Of a DNA stretch of 16,040 nucleotides, positions 1 to 7,132 are shown in pieces. This stretch comes from Rhodoferax sp. (GTDB taxonomy: Bacteria > Pseudomonadota > Gammaproteobacteria > Burkholderiales > Burkholderiaceae_C): positions 1-16,040 of the forward strand of contig JAQTSL010000042.1 of the NCBI GenBank assembly GCA_028711355.1, given 5' to 3'. How positions within the stretch are numbered: the stretch's first letter is position 1; each line of letters starts with the position of its first letter. The notes beneath the pieces were generated by a model. It saw only the letters and a list, made by a program, of their open reading frames with translations. It made no database searches and was not told where the DNA came from. The position numbers and the translations under genes are program-made.

Positions 1-1
1 C

Positions 2-382
2 AGTGGCCCACTGGTGGACCGGATCGATTTGCACGTAGAGGTACCGGCGCTGGCGGCCAGCGAGCTGCTACAGTCGCCGCCGGGTGAGTCCAGTGCTGCG
101 GTGCGCTCGCGCTGTCTGGCCGCGCGCGAGCTCGCGGTGGCGCGTCAGGGCAAACCCAACCAGGCGTTGCAGGGGCAGGAAATCGACAAATTTGTGCTGC
201 TGGACCAGGCAGCGGTCAAATTTTTGAACGTGGCTGCGGCCCGCCTGGGCTGGTCGGCGCGCAGTACGCACCGGGCGCTGAAAGTGGCGCGCACCATTGC
301 CGATTTGGCCGGTGCGCACAGCACGCAGGTGTCGCATGTGGCCGAAGCCATGCAATACCGCCGGGCGCTGAAAGCGGCCTGA
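2..382 (+). CDS. comM: ComM/YifB-type AAA+ (Mg-chelatase-like) protein, C-terminal part
   Basis: The reading frame is open from the first bases, so the gene starts before the window; only its last 126 codons are here. The first residues read SGPLVDRIDLHVEVPAL, the conserved sensor region of the Mg-chelatase-like ATPase family (ComM/YifB). The C-terminal helical domain follows, with RSRCLAARELAVARQGKPN and the end motif GWSARSTHRALKVARTIADLAG. In naturally transformable bacteria ComM is a hexameric helicase that promotes branch migration during integration of incoming DNA; in others its role is less clear. The Walker motifs lie outside the window. An MFS gene follows 20 bases later on the same strand, but nothing links the two functionally. 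Family assignment is firm; whether this strain uses it for competence cannot be seen. Confidence 0.9.
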   Translation, partial: SGPLVDRIDLHVEVPALAASELLQSPPGESSAAVRSRCLAARELAVARQGKPNQALQGQEIDKFVLLDQAAVKFLNVAAARLGWSARSTHRALKVARTIADLAGAHSTQVSHVAEAMQYRRALKAA

Positions 383-402
383 ATCACGTTGCCACGACAC
401 CG

Positions 403-1626
403 ATGCAAACCTATAACCCCCGCCTGGTGATCTGGCTTTCGCTGGGTCAGTTGATCAGTTGGGGCAGTGTTTTTTATCTGTTTTCGCTGCTGATTGCGCC
501 GCTGGAACGTGACTTGGGCCTGAACCGCTCGCAGGTGTCGCTGGCGTTCAGCCTGGCCTTGCTGGCCGAGGGTTTGATGGCGTACCCGGTTGGGCGCTGG
601 ATCGACCGGGGGCATGAGCGCCGGGTGATGACGGTTGGCTCACTGCTGGCGGGCATCTGTCTGGTGCTGCACAGCCAGGTCACTTCACTGGCGGGTTTGT
701 ACGGCGTCTGGCTGGGGCTGGGCGTCGCCATGTCCGCCGTTCTGTATTCACCCGCATTTGCACTGGTGACGCGCCGTTTTTCTCTCGACTTTCGGCGCGC
801 CATCATCACCCTGACGTTTTTGGGTGGGCTCGCCAGCACTGTCTTCATACCGCTGATCGCCTGGTTGATGGGACTGCTGGATTGGCGGGGTGCCCTGCTG
901 TGCCTGGCGGCGTTGCATCTGCTGGTCTGTGCGCCCTTGCACTGGACGGTGCTGCGCGGTGCCCCGCTCTCTGCCGCGCCTGATCGGGGTACGCTGGACA
1001 CGGCTGTCGGCCTGCCACAGCCGGCCGGCGTACAGACGCTGATGCGCAGCCTGCCATTTCTGTTGATCGGGGTCTTCGTGACGCTGATGATGTCGGTTAC
1101 GGTGGCAATTCCTGCGCACATGGTGAGTCTGTTGCGCGAAAACGGGTTGTCTGAAACCTGGGTGATTGCCATGCCGGCTGCCATCGGGGTGATGCAGGTG
1201 ATCGGGCGGCTGATCCTGTACTTTTTTGAGCACCGCATGGACTTGCACCGGGTCAACCGGCTGGTGCCGTTGCTGATTCCGCTGGGCCTGTTGCTGTTGC
1301 TGCTGGCGCCCATGACGGCGCGTTGGCAACTGGCGCTGGTCGGCGCGTTCGTGGGCTTGTACGGTTTGGGTAACGGCATGCTGACCATCGTCAAAGGCAC
1401 GGCCATTGCGCATTACGTCAGTCGAGTGCATGTGGCCACGCTCAACGGGGCGCTGGGCTTGCCGCTGGCGCTGGCGCGCGCGGCTGCACCGCTGTTGCTG
1501 GGGCTGATGTGGTCGCCGCAGGCCGGGTATGCGAACGGCTTGTGGCTGTTGCTGTTCCTGAGTGTGGCGGGTCTGGTGGCGCTGATGGTGGCACAACGTT
1601 TGAGCGTGCCCCACCCGGCGTCATGA
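403..1626 (+). CDS. MFS transporter
   Basis: The 407-residue protein is hydrophobic throughout, with about twelve predicted membrane segments and a more polar central loop near residues 185-210, the usual shape of a major facilitator. An MFS loop-2/3-like motif, GRWIDRGHERRVMTVG, sits near residues 64-79, after the second helix. The RRFSLDFRRA stretch near 125-134 is a second charged cytoplasmic loop. The N-terminus (PRLVIWLSLGQLISWGSVFYLF) resembles uncharacterised Burkholderiales MFS proteins of the monocarboxylate-transporter-like branch. The substrate cannot be told from sequence. No convincing Shine-Dalgarno is seen before the ATG. It starts 20 bases after the ComM-like gene and ends facing the minus-strand CcdA gene. 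Fold is certain, cargo unknown. Confidence 0.85.
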   Translation: MQTYNPRLVIWLSLGQLISWGSVFYLFSLLIAPLERDLGLNRSQVSLAFSLALLAEGLMAYPVGRWIDRGHERRVMTVGSLLAGICLVLHSQVTSLAGLYGVWLGLGVAMSAVLYSPAFALVTRRFSLDFRRAIITLTFLGGLASTVFIPLIAWLMGLLDWRGALLCLAALHLLVCAPLHWTVLRGAPLSAAPDRGTLDTAVGLPQPAGVQTLMRSLPFLLIGVFVTLMMSVTVAIPAHMVSLLRENGLSETWVIAMPAAIGVMQVIGRLILYFFEHRMDLHRVNRLVPLLIPLGLLLLLLAPMTARWQLALVGAFVGLYGLGNGMLTIVKGTAIAHYVSRVHVATLNGALGLPLALARAAAPLLLGLMWSPQAGYANGLWLLLFLSVAGLVALMVAQRLSVPHPAS

Positions 1627-1655
1627 GGGTTCGAAAAACCAGACCAGCCGCCGAG

Positions 1656-2390
1656 TCAGAGTGCGACACTCAGGTTCACCCAGGCATCGGGCAGCCAACC
1701 AAGTACGCGTGCCTCCAGCCATTTGTCACCACCGCTCAGAATGGCGATGCCCATGGCCCCCAGCAGCACGGCAAAGGCGACGCGAACCGACGCCATGCGC
1801 GCCAGCACCCAGTCGCGTACACGCATGAACCCGTTGCGCGAGGCGTAGGCCACGGCAATCAGCGGCAGCGCTGCACCCAAACCAAAAATGCCCAGCACCA
1901 GGCCACCGCGCGCCACGCCACCTTCGCTGGCCACCAGTGTCAGGGCAGAGCCCAACAGCGGGCCGGAACACGGGCTCCACACCAGCCCCAATACGCCGCC
2001 CAACAGCAGCGCGCCCAGCAGCGACCCGCCGTCCAGCCTGGACGATGCGGCGTTGGCAGAGCTGGCAATCGGCAGCATCCACTGGGTGAAGCGTTCACCC
2101 AGGGCGGGCAGCAACATCACCAAGGCGAAGGCAATCAGCATGGCCGCGCCCCCCGTGCGCACGGTGTCACCATCAATACCCAGTGCTGGCCCCAAGGCAC
2201 CCAGCAGCATGCCGATCAGCGCGAATGAGCCGGTCATACCCAGCCCCATGGCCACCGGCGCGAAGCGGTTGCCCTGCATGGCCCCACCCAAGACCAGCGG
2301 CAACAGCGGGAACACACAGGGCGACAGCGTGGTCAGGCTACCGGCAAACAGGCTCAAGCCGACTTGGGGGACAGACAAGACAATGGACAT
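1656..2390 (-). CDS. CcdA/DsbD-beta-type membrane thiol:disulfide electron carrier
   Basis: A 244-residue membrane protein with about six helices. It has the two family cysteine motifs: LSPCVFPLLPLV near residue 24 and VWSPCSGPLLG near residue 139, each cysteine followed by prolines inside a helix. In CcdA and the central DsbD domain this pair passes electrons from cytoplasmic thioredoxin to periplasmic partners. Here the partner is probably the secreted thioredoxin-like protein encoded 12 bases upstream on the same strand. No clear Shine-Dalgarno precedes the ATG, which suggests translational coupling to that gene. It is shorter than DsbD and lacks its periplasmic domains, so it belongs with the CcdA-like family. 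Role in cytochrome c maturation versus metal/thiol stress cannot be decided from sequence; the promoter context favours stress. Confidence 0.85.
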   Translation of the reverse strand: MSIVLSVPQVGLSLFAGSLTTLSPCVFPLLPLVLGGAMQGNRFAPVAMGLGMTGSFALIGMLLGALGPALGIDGDTVRTGGAAMLIAFALVMLLPALGERFTQWMLPIASSANAASSRLDGGSLLGALLLGGVLGLVWSPCSGPLLGSALTLVASEGGVARGGLVLGIFGLGAALPLIAVAYASRNGFMRVRDWVLARMASVRVAFAVLLGAMGIAILSGGDKWLEARVLGWLPDAWVNLSVAL

Positions 2391-2402
2391 GGCGGCGTGT
2401 TT

Positions 2403-2783
2403 TTAAAGTGCCGATTTCAAGGCCAGGAGAATGCCTACGCGGGAGGTGTCGCCCACCAAACGCTCGGTTTCTTTCTCACCATGCAACACCACCAGGGTGG
2501 ATTGGGCGCGCACGTTGAAGCGTTTCTTCAGGGCTTTTTCGGTGTCGTAATTGGCTACCAGAACGGTGATGTCCAGGCCTTTTTCGGATTTCAACTGTTG
2601 TAATGCGCCCTCTTGTGCGCGACAGGTTGGGCACCAGTCGGCATGGAAATGCAAGGCCACCGGCATGTCGGCTTTCTGCGCCTGGGCCAGCGCGGCGGCT
2701 GAGTAAGGTTGAATGTCAAGTGCGTGTGCAGCCATCGCGCCAAAGGCAAGAAGCGTCGAGAGGACAAGTTTTGGAATTTTCAT
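2403..2783 (-). CDS. Secreted thioredoxin-like protein (CPTC)
   Basis: A 126-residue protein with a signal peptide (lysine-containing start, hydrophobic core, likely cleavage after AHA at residues 19-21), so it should act in the periplasm. The thioredoxin active site reads HADWCPTCRAQ, with cysteines at 51 and 54. The thioredoxin cis-proline normally found before the threonine of the VPT-like loop is replaced: the loop reads RAQSTLVVLHG. An AAGG ribosome site lies five bases before the ATG. It heads a two-gene unit with the CcdA-like gene, a normal pairing in which CcdA keeps the thioredoxin reduced. The upstream region carries a GTAAG-N16-CGAC element like those before the sigma operon and bufA1. 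The family is clear; the client protein is unknown. Confidence 0.85.
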   Translation of the reverse strand: MKIPKLVLSTLLAFGAMAAHALDIQPYSAAALAQAQKADMPVALHFHADWCPTCRAQEGALQQLKSEKGLDITVLVANYDTEKALKKRFNVRAQSTLVVLHGEKETERLVGDTSRVGILLALKSAL

Positions 2784-2854
2784 ATAAACCTTTCAAATAA
2801 GTATTTTGCTGACAGACTGACGTTCGGTGGCAACACAGGACTTTCACGGGCATA

Positions 2855-2880
2855 GTCGCCGGGGCAGCCAAATGCTTACG
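2855..2880 (-). promoter_or_regulatory. Putative ECF-sigma promoter of the thioredoxin/CcdA operon
   Basis: Read on the minus strand, CGTAAGC is followed after 15 bases by CGACTATG. The -35-like and -10-like elements match those before the divergent sigma operon and before bufA1, with a spacer one base shorter. The element lies 72 bases upstream of the thioredoxin ATG. Alignment with only two other copies supports it, so it is an inference. Confidence 0.5.
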
Positions 2881-2957
2881 CCGCCATCGAAACCTTTTTT
2901 GGTTCTCGCAGCCGCACGGCCAAAAGCCATGCACCACGCCCAGTGGCGTCAGTGGTA

Positions 2958-2984
2958 TGTAACAAGTCCGGGGGCTGCCGCGAC
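2958..2984 (+). promoter_or_regulatory. Putative ECF-sigma promoter of the sigma-factor operon
   Basis: TGTAACA is followed after 16 bases by CGACTAAA, 34 bases before the first ATG of the operon. The same layout, GTAAS-N16-CGACYAA, is found before bufA1. ECF sigma factors commonly autoregulate their own operon, which fits this position. From memory, the SigF-type ECF of Caulobacter recognises a similar GTAACC plus CGA-type pair; that comparison needs checking. Confidence 0.6.
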
Positions 2985-3018
2985 TAAACTTTGTTTCGTC
3001 ACTTCATGAGCGCGCACC

Positions 3019-3480
3019 ATGTCTAAAACAGTTCTTATCGCCCGCCCGCACACCTTCATCGTCTCGGTCATGAAACCTTTCCTGGAGGAAAGTGGCTTCA
3101 GCACCAACAAACTTGAGCACATCAGCGGCCTGCAAAGCCAGTTGGCCGGGATTTCTGGAGCGGTCATTTCACTGGCCTTGTCGTCTTCGATCACCGAGTC
3201 CGCAGACGACGTATTTTTGAAGTTGAAGAGTCTGGCCCCTCGGGTTCCCGTTTTGTTTGCAGCCATGCTGCCATTGGCGCAAGCACGGCCTGCGCTGGAG
3301 CGCATCGCCAAGCAGGCAGGCATCCCGGTGACTATTCTTGGTATCGACGCAACACCCGTGGCTGCGGCGCAATTGGGGCGGCAAGAGACCTTTTTGTATG
3401 TGAGCAAAGATGACCTGACTTCTCCTGAGCGCCGCACCATGGCTGGGCGCCTGATTCAGCGGCATTTCCGCCAGGCATGA
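3019..3480 (+). CDS. Hypothetical protein, possible degenerate receiver-like fold
   Basis: I do not recognise this 153-residue protein. The start MSKTVLIARPHTFIVSVMKP and the alternation of hydrophobic strands (GAVISLAL, VPVLFAAML, VTILGID) with amphipathic helices resemble a response-regulator receiver (alpha/beta) fold. The acidic pocket is absent: the first strand ends in RPH instead of two aspartates, and the third strand has serine where the phospho-acceptor aspartate would be. If it is a receiver it is a pseudo-receiver. The C-terminus (SPERRTMAGRLIQRHF) is a basic helix. It has no signal peptide. It is the first gene of the sigma operon and its stop overlaps the next start (ATGA), so its product is probably made in step with the oxidoreductase. 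The coding call is firm, the fold is tentative. Confidence 0.75.
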   Translation: MSKTVLIARPHTFIVSVMKPFLEESGFSTNKLEHISGLQSQLAGISGAVISLALSSSITESADDVFLKLKSLAPRVPVLFAAMLPLAQARPALERIAKQAGIPVTILGIDATPVAAAQLGRQETFLYVSKDDLTSPERRTMAGRLIQRHFRQA

Positions 3481-4628
3481 TGGTGACCCAAAAACTTGTT
3501 CTGGTCGGCGGCGGCCATGCGCACCTGTCGGTCCTTCGTGCATTGGCGAAGCAGCGGCCTGCGGGCATCGATGTCGTTTTGATCACGACATCAAAACACC
3601 AGAACTATTCCGGCATGTTGCCGGGCTGGGTCGCTGGACATTACACGCAGGCCCAGTGCCGTATTGACCTTGCGCCATTGGTTCAGGCCGCTGGTGTACG
3701 CCTGGTACTCGACCAGGTCATTGGCATGGACGCCGCGCGACGCTGTGTTGGATTGGCACATGGCCCGCATATCGAGTACGACGTGGTGTCACTCGACATC
3801 GGCAGCGAAACCGACACGTCCTGGCTGGAAACCCTTGGGGACAAGCTGTTGCCCGTGAAACCACTCGACAACTTTTTTGCCAGTTGGCCACGTATTCTGG
3901 CGGCAGCTACAGCAAAGAAGGGTTTCAAACTGGTGGTGGTCGGTGGCGGTGCTGCCGGGGTTGAGCTGGCACTTGCCGCGCAACAGGCCTTCACACACGC
4001 GGGCGTTGATGGCTCTGTTGACCTGGTCGCGTCGGAATCCGGGTTGCTGCCCGGACACGCCAGAGGTGTTCAAACCAGGGTTCAACGGTTTGCCGAACGC
4101 GCCGGAGTAACCTTGCATTTCGCCCGTGGCGTCGGATCTGAAGCAGGCGTTTTGCTGGCGGATGGTCAACTGGTGCAAGCGGATCAGGTCATTGCTGCAA
4201 CCGGCGCACGCCCCGCCGTTTGGCTGGCGCTGTCCAAGCTGGGGCTGGATGACCGCGGCTACATCCTGGTGGATAAATACCACCGCAGTGTCTCGCATCC
4301 GAATGTATTTGCCGCCGGTGATGTTTGCGCTCGTACCGATGTGGCCATGTCGCGTTCCGGGGTACATGCAGTGCATGCCGGCCCCGTCCTGGCGCAAAAC
4401 TTGTTGGCCGCGCTGGGTGGCGGGGCAATGCGACCCTATGTGCCCAAGCGCCGCTCCTTGTATCTTCTGGCTTGTGGTTCGCGTTATGCCGTGGCCTCCT
4501 GGGGCCGATGGTCGGCTGAAGGACAATGGGTGTGGCGCTGGAAAGACTGGATAGATCGACGCTTCATGCAGCGGTTTTCAGTCAACCCGCAACCGGATAC
4601 AGCATCGCTGCTGGAGAAAACACCATGA
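3477..4628 (+). CDS. FAD/NAD(P)-dependent oxidoreductase, SelD-associated/NDH-2-like
   Basis: A 383-residue pyridine nucleotide-disulfide oxidoreductase-type flavoprotein. The FAD dinucleotide motif is VLVGGGHAHLSVLRAL (near residues 8-23), the NAD(P) motif is VVVGGGAAGVELALAA (near 153-168), and the second FAD contact is VFAAGDVC (near 278-285). The GGGHAHL start and KHQNYSGMLPGWVAGHY resemble the flavoprotein family also found fused to the N-terminus of selenophosphate synthetase (TIGR03169), related to type II NADH dehydrogenases. No redox CxxC is seen at the usual active-site position, arguing against a disulfide reductase. The start overlaps the previous stop (ATGA at 3477-3480); the ATG at 3480 is an equivalent alternative. 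Electron acceptor unknown. Its place in an ECF sigma operon suggests a stress role. Confidence 0.85.
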   Translation: MMVTQKLVLVGGGHAHLSVLRALAKQRPAGIDVVLITTSKHQNYSGMLPGWVAGHYTQAQCRIDLAPLVQAAGVRLVLDQVIGMDAARRCVGLAHGPHIEYDVVSLDIGSETDTSWLETLGDKLLPVKPLDNFFASWPRILAAATAKKGFKLVVVGGGAAGVELALAAQQAFTHAGVDGSVDLVASESGLLPGHARGVQTRVQRFAERAGVTLHFARGVGSEAGVLLADGQLVQADQVIAATGARPAVWLALSKLGLDDRGYILVDKYHRSVSHPNVFAAGDVCARTDVAMSRSGVHAVHAGPVLAQNLLAALGGGAMRPYVPKRRSLYLLACGSRYAVASWGRWSAEGQWVWRWKDWIDRRFMQRFSVNPQPDTASLLEKTP

Positions 4629-4672
4629 CCCAATGCAAGTCCTTGATGAATCACTCGCTTTGGAGTCATTGA
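4625..4672 (+). other. Possible 15-codon overlapping leader ORF before nrtS
   Basis: An ATG at 4625 overlaps the oxidoreductase stop (ATGA) and is well placed behind GGAGAA (4613-4618). It opens a 15-codon frame ending in TGA at 4670-4672, which overlaps the ATG at 4672 in the nrtS frame (TGATG). The frame could be a coupling leader or simply chance. There is no homology to support a peptide function. Confidence 0.3.
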
Positions 4673-4896
4673 TGCGAAGCCTGGTTCGTGTGGCCTGTTC
4701 GGGCAAGATTGTGAAAAATTCAACCCGGATTGCTGTGGTGGTTGGTACGGTGCTCAACCTGATCAACCAGGGCGATGTCATTCTGGCAGGCGTCGGCATT
4801 TCCTGGCCGCACCTGGTGCTGAACTATCTGGTACCGTATTGCGTGGCAAGTTACAGTGCGGCCAAAAATGAAATCTCGCCAAGGGGAAACCGCTGA
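4672..4896 (+). CDS. nrtS: NrtS-type small nitrate/nitrite transporter-like membrane protein
   Basis: A 74-residue protein from the chosen start, with two hydrophobic segments: RIAVVVGTVLNLINQGD and LVLNYLVPYCVASYSAA. The GTxLNLINQGD...NYLVPYxVxxYSAA pattern is the signature of NrtS, a very small membrane protein reported as a nitrate/nitrite transporter in cyanobacteria and some proteobacteria, probably acting as an oligomer. The frame is also open from an ATG at 4633 (87 residues). I prefer 4672 because a GGAG at 4662-4665 lies six bases upstream, and because a short upstream frame ends exactly on this ATG. The stop overlaps the sigma gene start (TGATG). Why a nitrate carrier should sit in a sigma/oxidoreductase operon is unexplained; a different small ligand is possible. 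Confidence 0.75.
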   Translation: MRSLVRVACSGKIVKNSTRIAVVVGTVLNLINQGDVILAGVGISWPHLVLNYLVPYCVASYSAAKNEISPRGNR

Positions 4897-5525
4897 TGAC
4901 TTCTTCCATTAATGCCACTGCCGTAGAAGCGGGGGGCTTGGATACCTCGGCCTTGTCAGACACTGCTTTTTTGAGCGATTTGCGCCAGCAGATGATCAAG
5001 TTCGCCACGCTGCAGCTTTCCAATAGCCACGCGGCCGAAGACGCGGTGCAAGAGGCCCTGATGGGTGCCCTGAAAAACGCCAAGTCCTTTGGTGGACGTG
5101 CCGCCCTGAAAACCTGGGTGTTTGCCATTTTGAAGAACAAGATCGCCGATACCTTGCGCCAGAAACAGCGCATGGTCAATGCCAGCAGCCTGCTGCACGA
5201 GGACGAGGATGGCGAAGACTTTTCAGAGCTGTTCGACAAAAAAGGTCATTGGCAGGAAGACGAGAAACCCGCCAGTTGGGGCAACCCGCAAGCGTCGTTG
5301 CACCAGCTTCAGTTCTGGAAAATTTTTGAAGTTTGCCTGGAGGGCTTGCCCGGTAACCAGGCCAGGGTGTTCATGATGAAAGAATTTGTCGAGCTTGATT
5401 CAGCCGAGATTTGCAGCACTGTCGGTATCACCACAACCAACCTCAACGTGATGTTGCATCGTTCACGCCTGCGCCTGCGTGAATGCCTGGAGAACCGCTG
5501 GTTCGTCAAAGGAGAACAAGCATGA
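4896..5525 (+). CDS. ECF-type sigma-70 family RNA polymerase sigma factor
   Basis: A 209-residue sigma factor with regions 2 and 4 only. Region 2 runs near residues 25-93 and contains SHAAEDAVQEALMGAL and LKTWVFAILKNKIADTLRQKQR, which contact core polymerase and the -10 element. Region 4 runs near 143-200 with ARVFMMKEFVELDSAEICSTVGITTTNLNVMLHRSRLRLRECLE in several blocks, the -35-binding helix-turn-helix. The linker (LFDKKGHWQEDEKPASWGNP) is characteristic of a proteobacterial subfamily usually paired with a very small zinc-finger anti-sigma, which is what follows here. AAGGGG precedes the ATG. The start overlaps the nrtS stop and the end overlaps the anti-sigma start. Likely targets, from a shared motif, are its own operon, thioredoxin/CcdA and the bufferin operon. 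Confidence 0.92.
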   Translation: MTSSINATAVEAGGLDTSALSDTAFLSDLRQQMIKFATLQLSNSHAAEDAVQEALMGALKNAKSFGGRAALKTWVFAILKNKIADTLRQKQRMVNASSLLHEDEDGEDFSELFDKKGHWQEDEKPASWGNPQASLHQLQFWKIFEVCLEGLPGNQARVFMMKEFVELDSAEICSTVGITTTNLNVMLHRSRLRLRECLENRWFVKGEQA

Positions 5526-5728
5526 TGAACTGCCAGCAAGCCACTCGGCTGATTTCCGAGTCGCAGGAGCACGATCTGTCATGGTCGAAAAAGGTGGCCT
5601 TGAAGATGCACCTGATGATGTGCTCTGGCTGCAAGAACTTCAGTCTGCAAATTCCGTTTTTGAGTCAGGCCATGAAGGCTTACGCCAAAGGTTTTGACGA
5701 GCGCGACGACGAAGATGGCAAACCGTAG
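5522..5728 (+). CDS. Short zinc-binding anti-sigma factor (zf-HC2/ZAS-like)
   Basis: A 68-residue soluble protein starting at the ATG that overlaps the sigma stop (ATGA, 5522-5525), behind AGGAG. It has MNCQQATRLISE at the N-terminus and HLMMCSGC near residues 30-37, giving Cys4 plus His30-x3-Cys34-x2-Cys37, the zinc-binding arrangement of ZAS anti-sigma factors. There is no membrane segment, so it is cytoplasmic, and it would hold the sigma factor directly. Zinc-thiol sites of this kind can sense disulfide stress or competing metals such as copper, but that is not shown here. A longer frame from 5483 exists; the ATG at 5522 is preferred for its ribosome site and family length. The C-terminus is an acidic tail. 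Confidence 0.85.
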   Translation: MMNCQQATRLISESQEHDLSWSKKVALKMHLMMCSGCKNFSLQIPFLSQAMKAYAKGFDERDDEDGKP

Positions 5729-5841
5729 GCCATGGGGTGCGAACGACTCAAAGGAGAGGTGGCCGCGTTTGTCAGAACAACTTTCCCCGATTTATCAGTG
5801 GATTGAGGGCGGGTTGCTAAAGGTGAGGTGGCGCAGCCATT

Positions 5842-6363
5842 TCAGGCATAACGGCGGGCCACCCAGTAGTCCACCGACAGCTTGCCCGGCCCATGCACCA
5901 GCAAAAACAGCAGCACCACCGCCCAGGTGCCGTGCGTGGGGTACGCATCGGGATAGACAAACAACTGGATGGTCAGCGTCATGCCCAGCAGCGCCAAGGC
6001 TGAAAAACGGGTGGCCAGACCCAACAGCAGCAGAACCGGAAAGATGTGCTCTGCCGTGGCAGCCAGCGTGGCGGCGATCTCGGGCCGGATCAGCGGCAGG
6101 TTGTATTCGCTACGAAACAACCCCACCACCGAATCCGACAGGCGCGGCCAGCCCAGCACAAATTCGCCGTTGACCAGGTCGATGGCAAAGCCCTGCACCT
6201 TGGTCTGACCCGACTTCCAGAACACGGCGGCAATCGAAAAACGCGCCAGCAAGGCCAGCAGCGAATGCGGAATGCGGGTGAACAAGTCGATCAGGGAGTG
6301 GGCCAGGTCCGTCAGTGCACCCGCGGGCGCAACGGCAGATACGCGGTCAGTGCGAGGGGTCAT
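5842..6363 (-). CDS. DoxX-family membrane protein of the bufferin operon
   Basis: A DoxX-type integral membrane protein of 173 residues from the ATG at 6363; the frame also allows a TTG at 6390. The ATG is preferred because GGAG lies nine bases upstream. Four hydrophobic helices are visible: LLALLARFSIAAVFWKSGQTK (the conserved first DoxX helix with RxxxAxxFWxSGxxK), EHIFPVLLLLGLATR, LALLGMTLTIQLFV and WAVVLLFLLVHGPGKLSVDYW. DoxX proteins often end gold/copper-induced or bufferin-type operons; a role in membrane redox or in exporting the product has been suggested, without a settled mechanism. The start overlaps the end of bufC by 17 bases, so it belongs to the same transcript. Confidence 0.85.
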   Translation of the reverse strand: MTPRTDRVSAVAPAGALTDLAHSLIDLFTRIPHSLLALLARFSIAAVFWKSGQTKVQGFAIDLVNGEFVLGWPRLSDSVVGLFRSEYNLPLIRPEIAATLAATAEHIFPVLLLLGLATRFSALALLGMTLTIQLFVYPDAYPTHGTWAVVLLFLLVHGPGKLSVDYWVARRYA

Positions 6364-7132
6364 GGCGGGTGTCTCCGGTGTGGCGATCAATCAGAAGCTG
6401 CCAACGCAGCAGCAAGGCCAAGGCGCCCGGCAGGTTAAAGGCCGAGTCGTTGGCAGTGGCATCGTCTGCGGCGTCCAGTAGCGTTACACCACGCAGCAGC
6501 GCAGCCAAAAAATCCGCAATCCCATCGGCAATGGTCTGTACGTGAACCGATTGGCCACTTCTGAACATCCAGGCATTTTGGGGTACATCCGCATCGGGCA
6601 CCTGGGGGTCAGCGTCCGTTTGGTGCGCGGCCCAGATCGACACGATGGCATAGGGCGAGCAAATGAGCTGCACCGAAGGGTGCAACGCCAGGGTATGGTG
6701 TTCAAGTTCCATCGGATCAGCCAACCAGGCTTGCAGTTGCGCACCGTCCAGCGCATGCGCGTCGGCGGCGTGGTAGGTCTGAACGTAGGCCATTTCCAGT
6801 CGTGCTATGTCAGCCAGATAGGGCACACTTGCAGCGGGGGCGAAGCCTGCGATGAAATCGGCAAATCCTTGTCCGAAAAACGCCATGATGCGCGACTGCG
6901 GCGGATGCGCTTGCGCGAACAGCCGCGCCATGGCGCGAAAAAAGTCTTCACCCACCAGTTGCTGCACCACGGGAAAGGTGTCGGCCAGTGCGTCGATCAG
7001 CGACACCGTGACGTTGTTGCGATAGACCGCGTAGCGCAGCGCCGGGTTGGAGCCGTTCCAGGTTTTCAAACCTGTGGGGCACGCCAGCTCGGGCTGGAGC
7101 AGCGGCAGGGCAAAAGCTGTTTGACTGTTCAT
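6347..7132 (-). CDS. bufC: BufC-like partner protein (DUF2063 N-terminal domain)
   Basis: A 261-residue protein whose N-terminal half is the DUF2063 (HvfC/BufC) domain: ALRYAVYRNNVTVSLIDALADTFPVVQQLVGEDFF near residues 31-65, then ARLFAQAHPPQSRIMAFFGQGFADFI. In characterised systems this protein is the partner of the MNIO enzyme: it binds the precursor leader region and is needed for modification. The C-terminal half (roughly 130-261) is less conserved and resembles the wHTH-like second part of MbnC/BufC proteins. Its start overlaps the bufB stop (ATGA, 7129-7132), and its end overlaps the DoxX gene. The older label 'putative DNA-binding' reflects the domain's history rather than evidence for DNA binding. 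Confidence 0.88.
   Translation of the reverse strand: MNSQTAFALPLLQPELACPTGLKTWNGSNPALRYAVYRNNVTVSLIDALADTFPVVQQLVGEDFFRAMARLFAQAHPPQSRIMAFFGQGFADFIAGFAPAASVPYLADIARLEMAYVQTYHAADAHALDGAQLQAWLADPMELEHHTLALHPSVQLICSPYAIVSIWAAHQTDADPQVPDADVPQNAWMFRSGQSVHVQTIADGIADFLAALLRGVTLLDAADDATANDSAFNLPGALALLLRWQLLIDRHTGDTRHDPSH

Noticed and set aside
474..1614. Two long minus-strand frames (474-1406 and 748-1614)
   Set aside because: They lie antisense to the MFS gene and have Gln/Arg/Ser-rich composition typical of shadows of hydrophobic coding sequence; no family is recognisable.
1509..2406. Plus-strand frames 1509-2228 and 1888-2406
   Set aside because: They are antisense to the CcdA-like gene, which has clear cysteine motifs; the frames are Gln/Pro/Ser-rich shadows.
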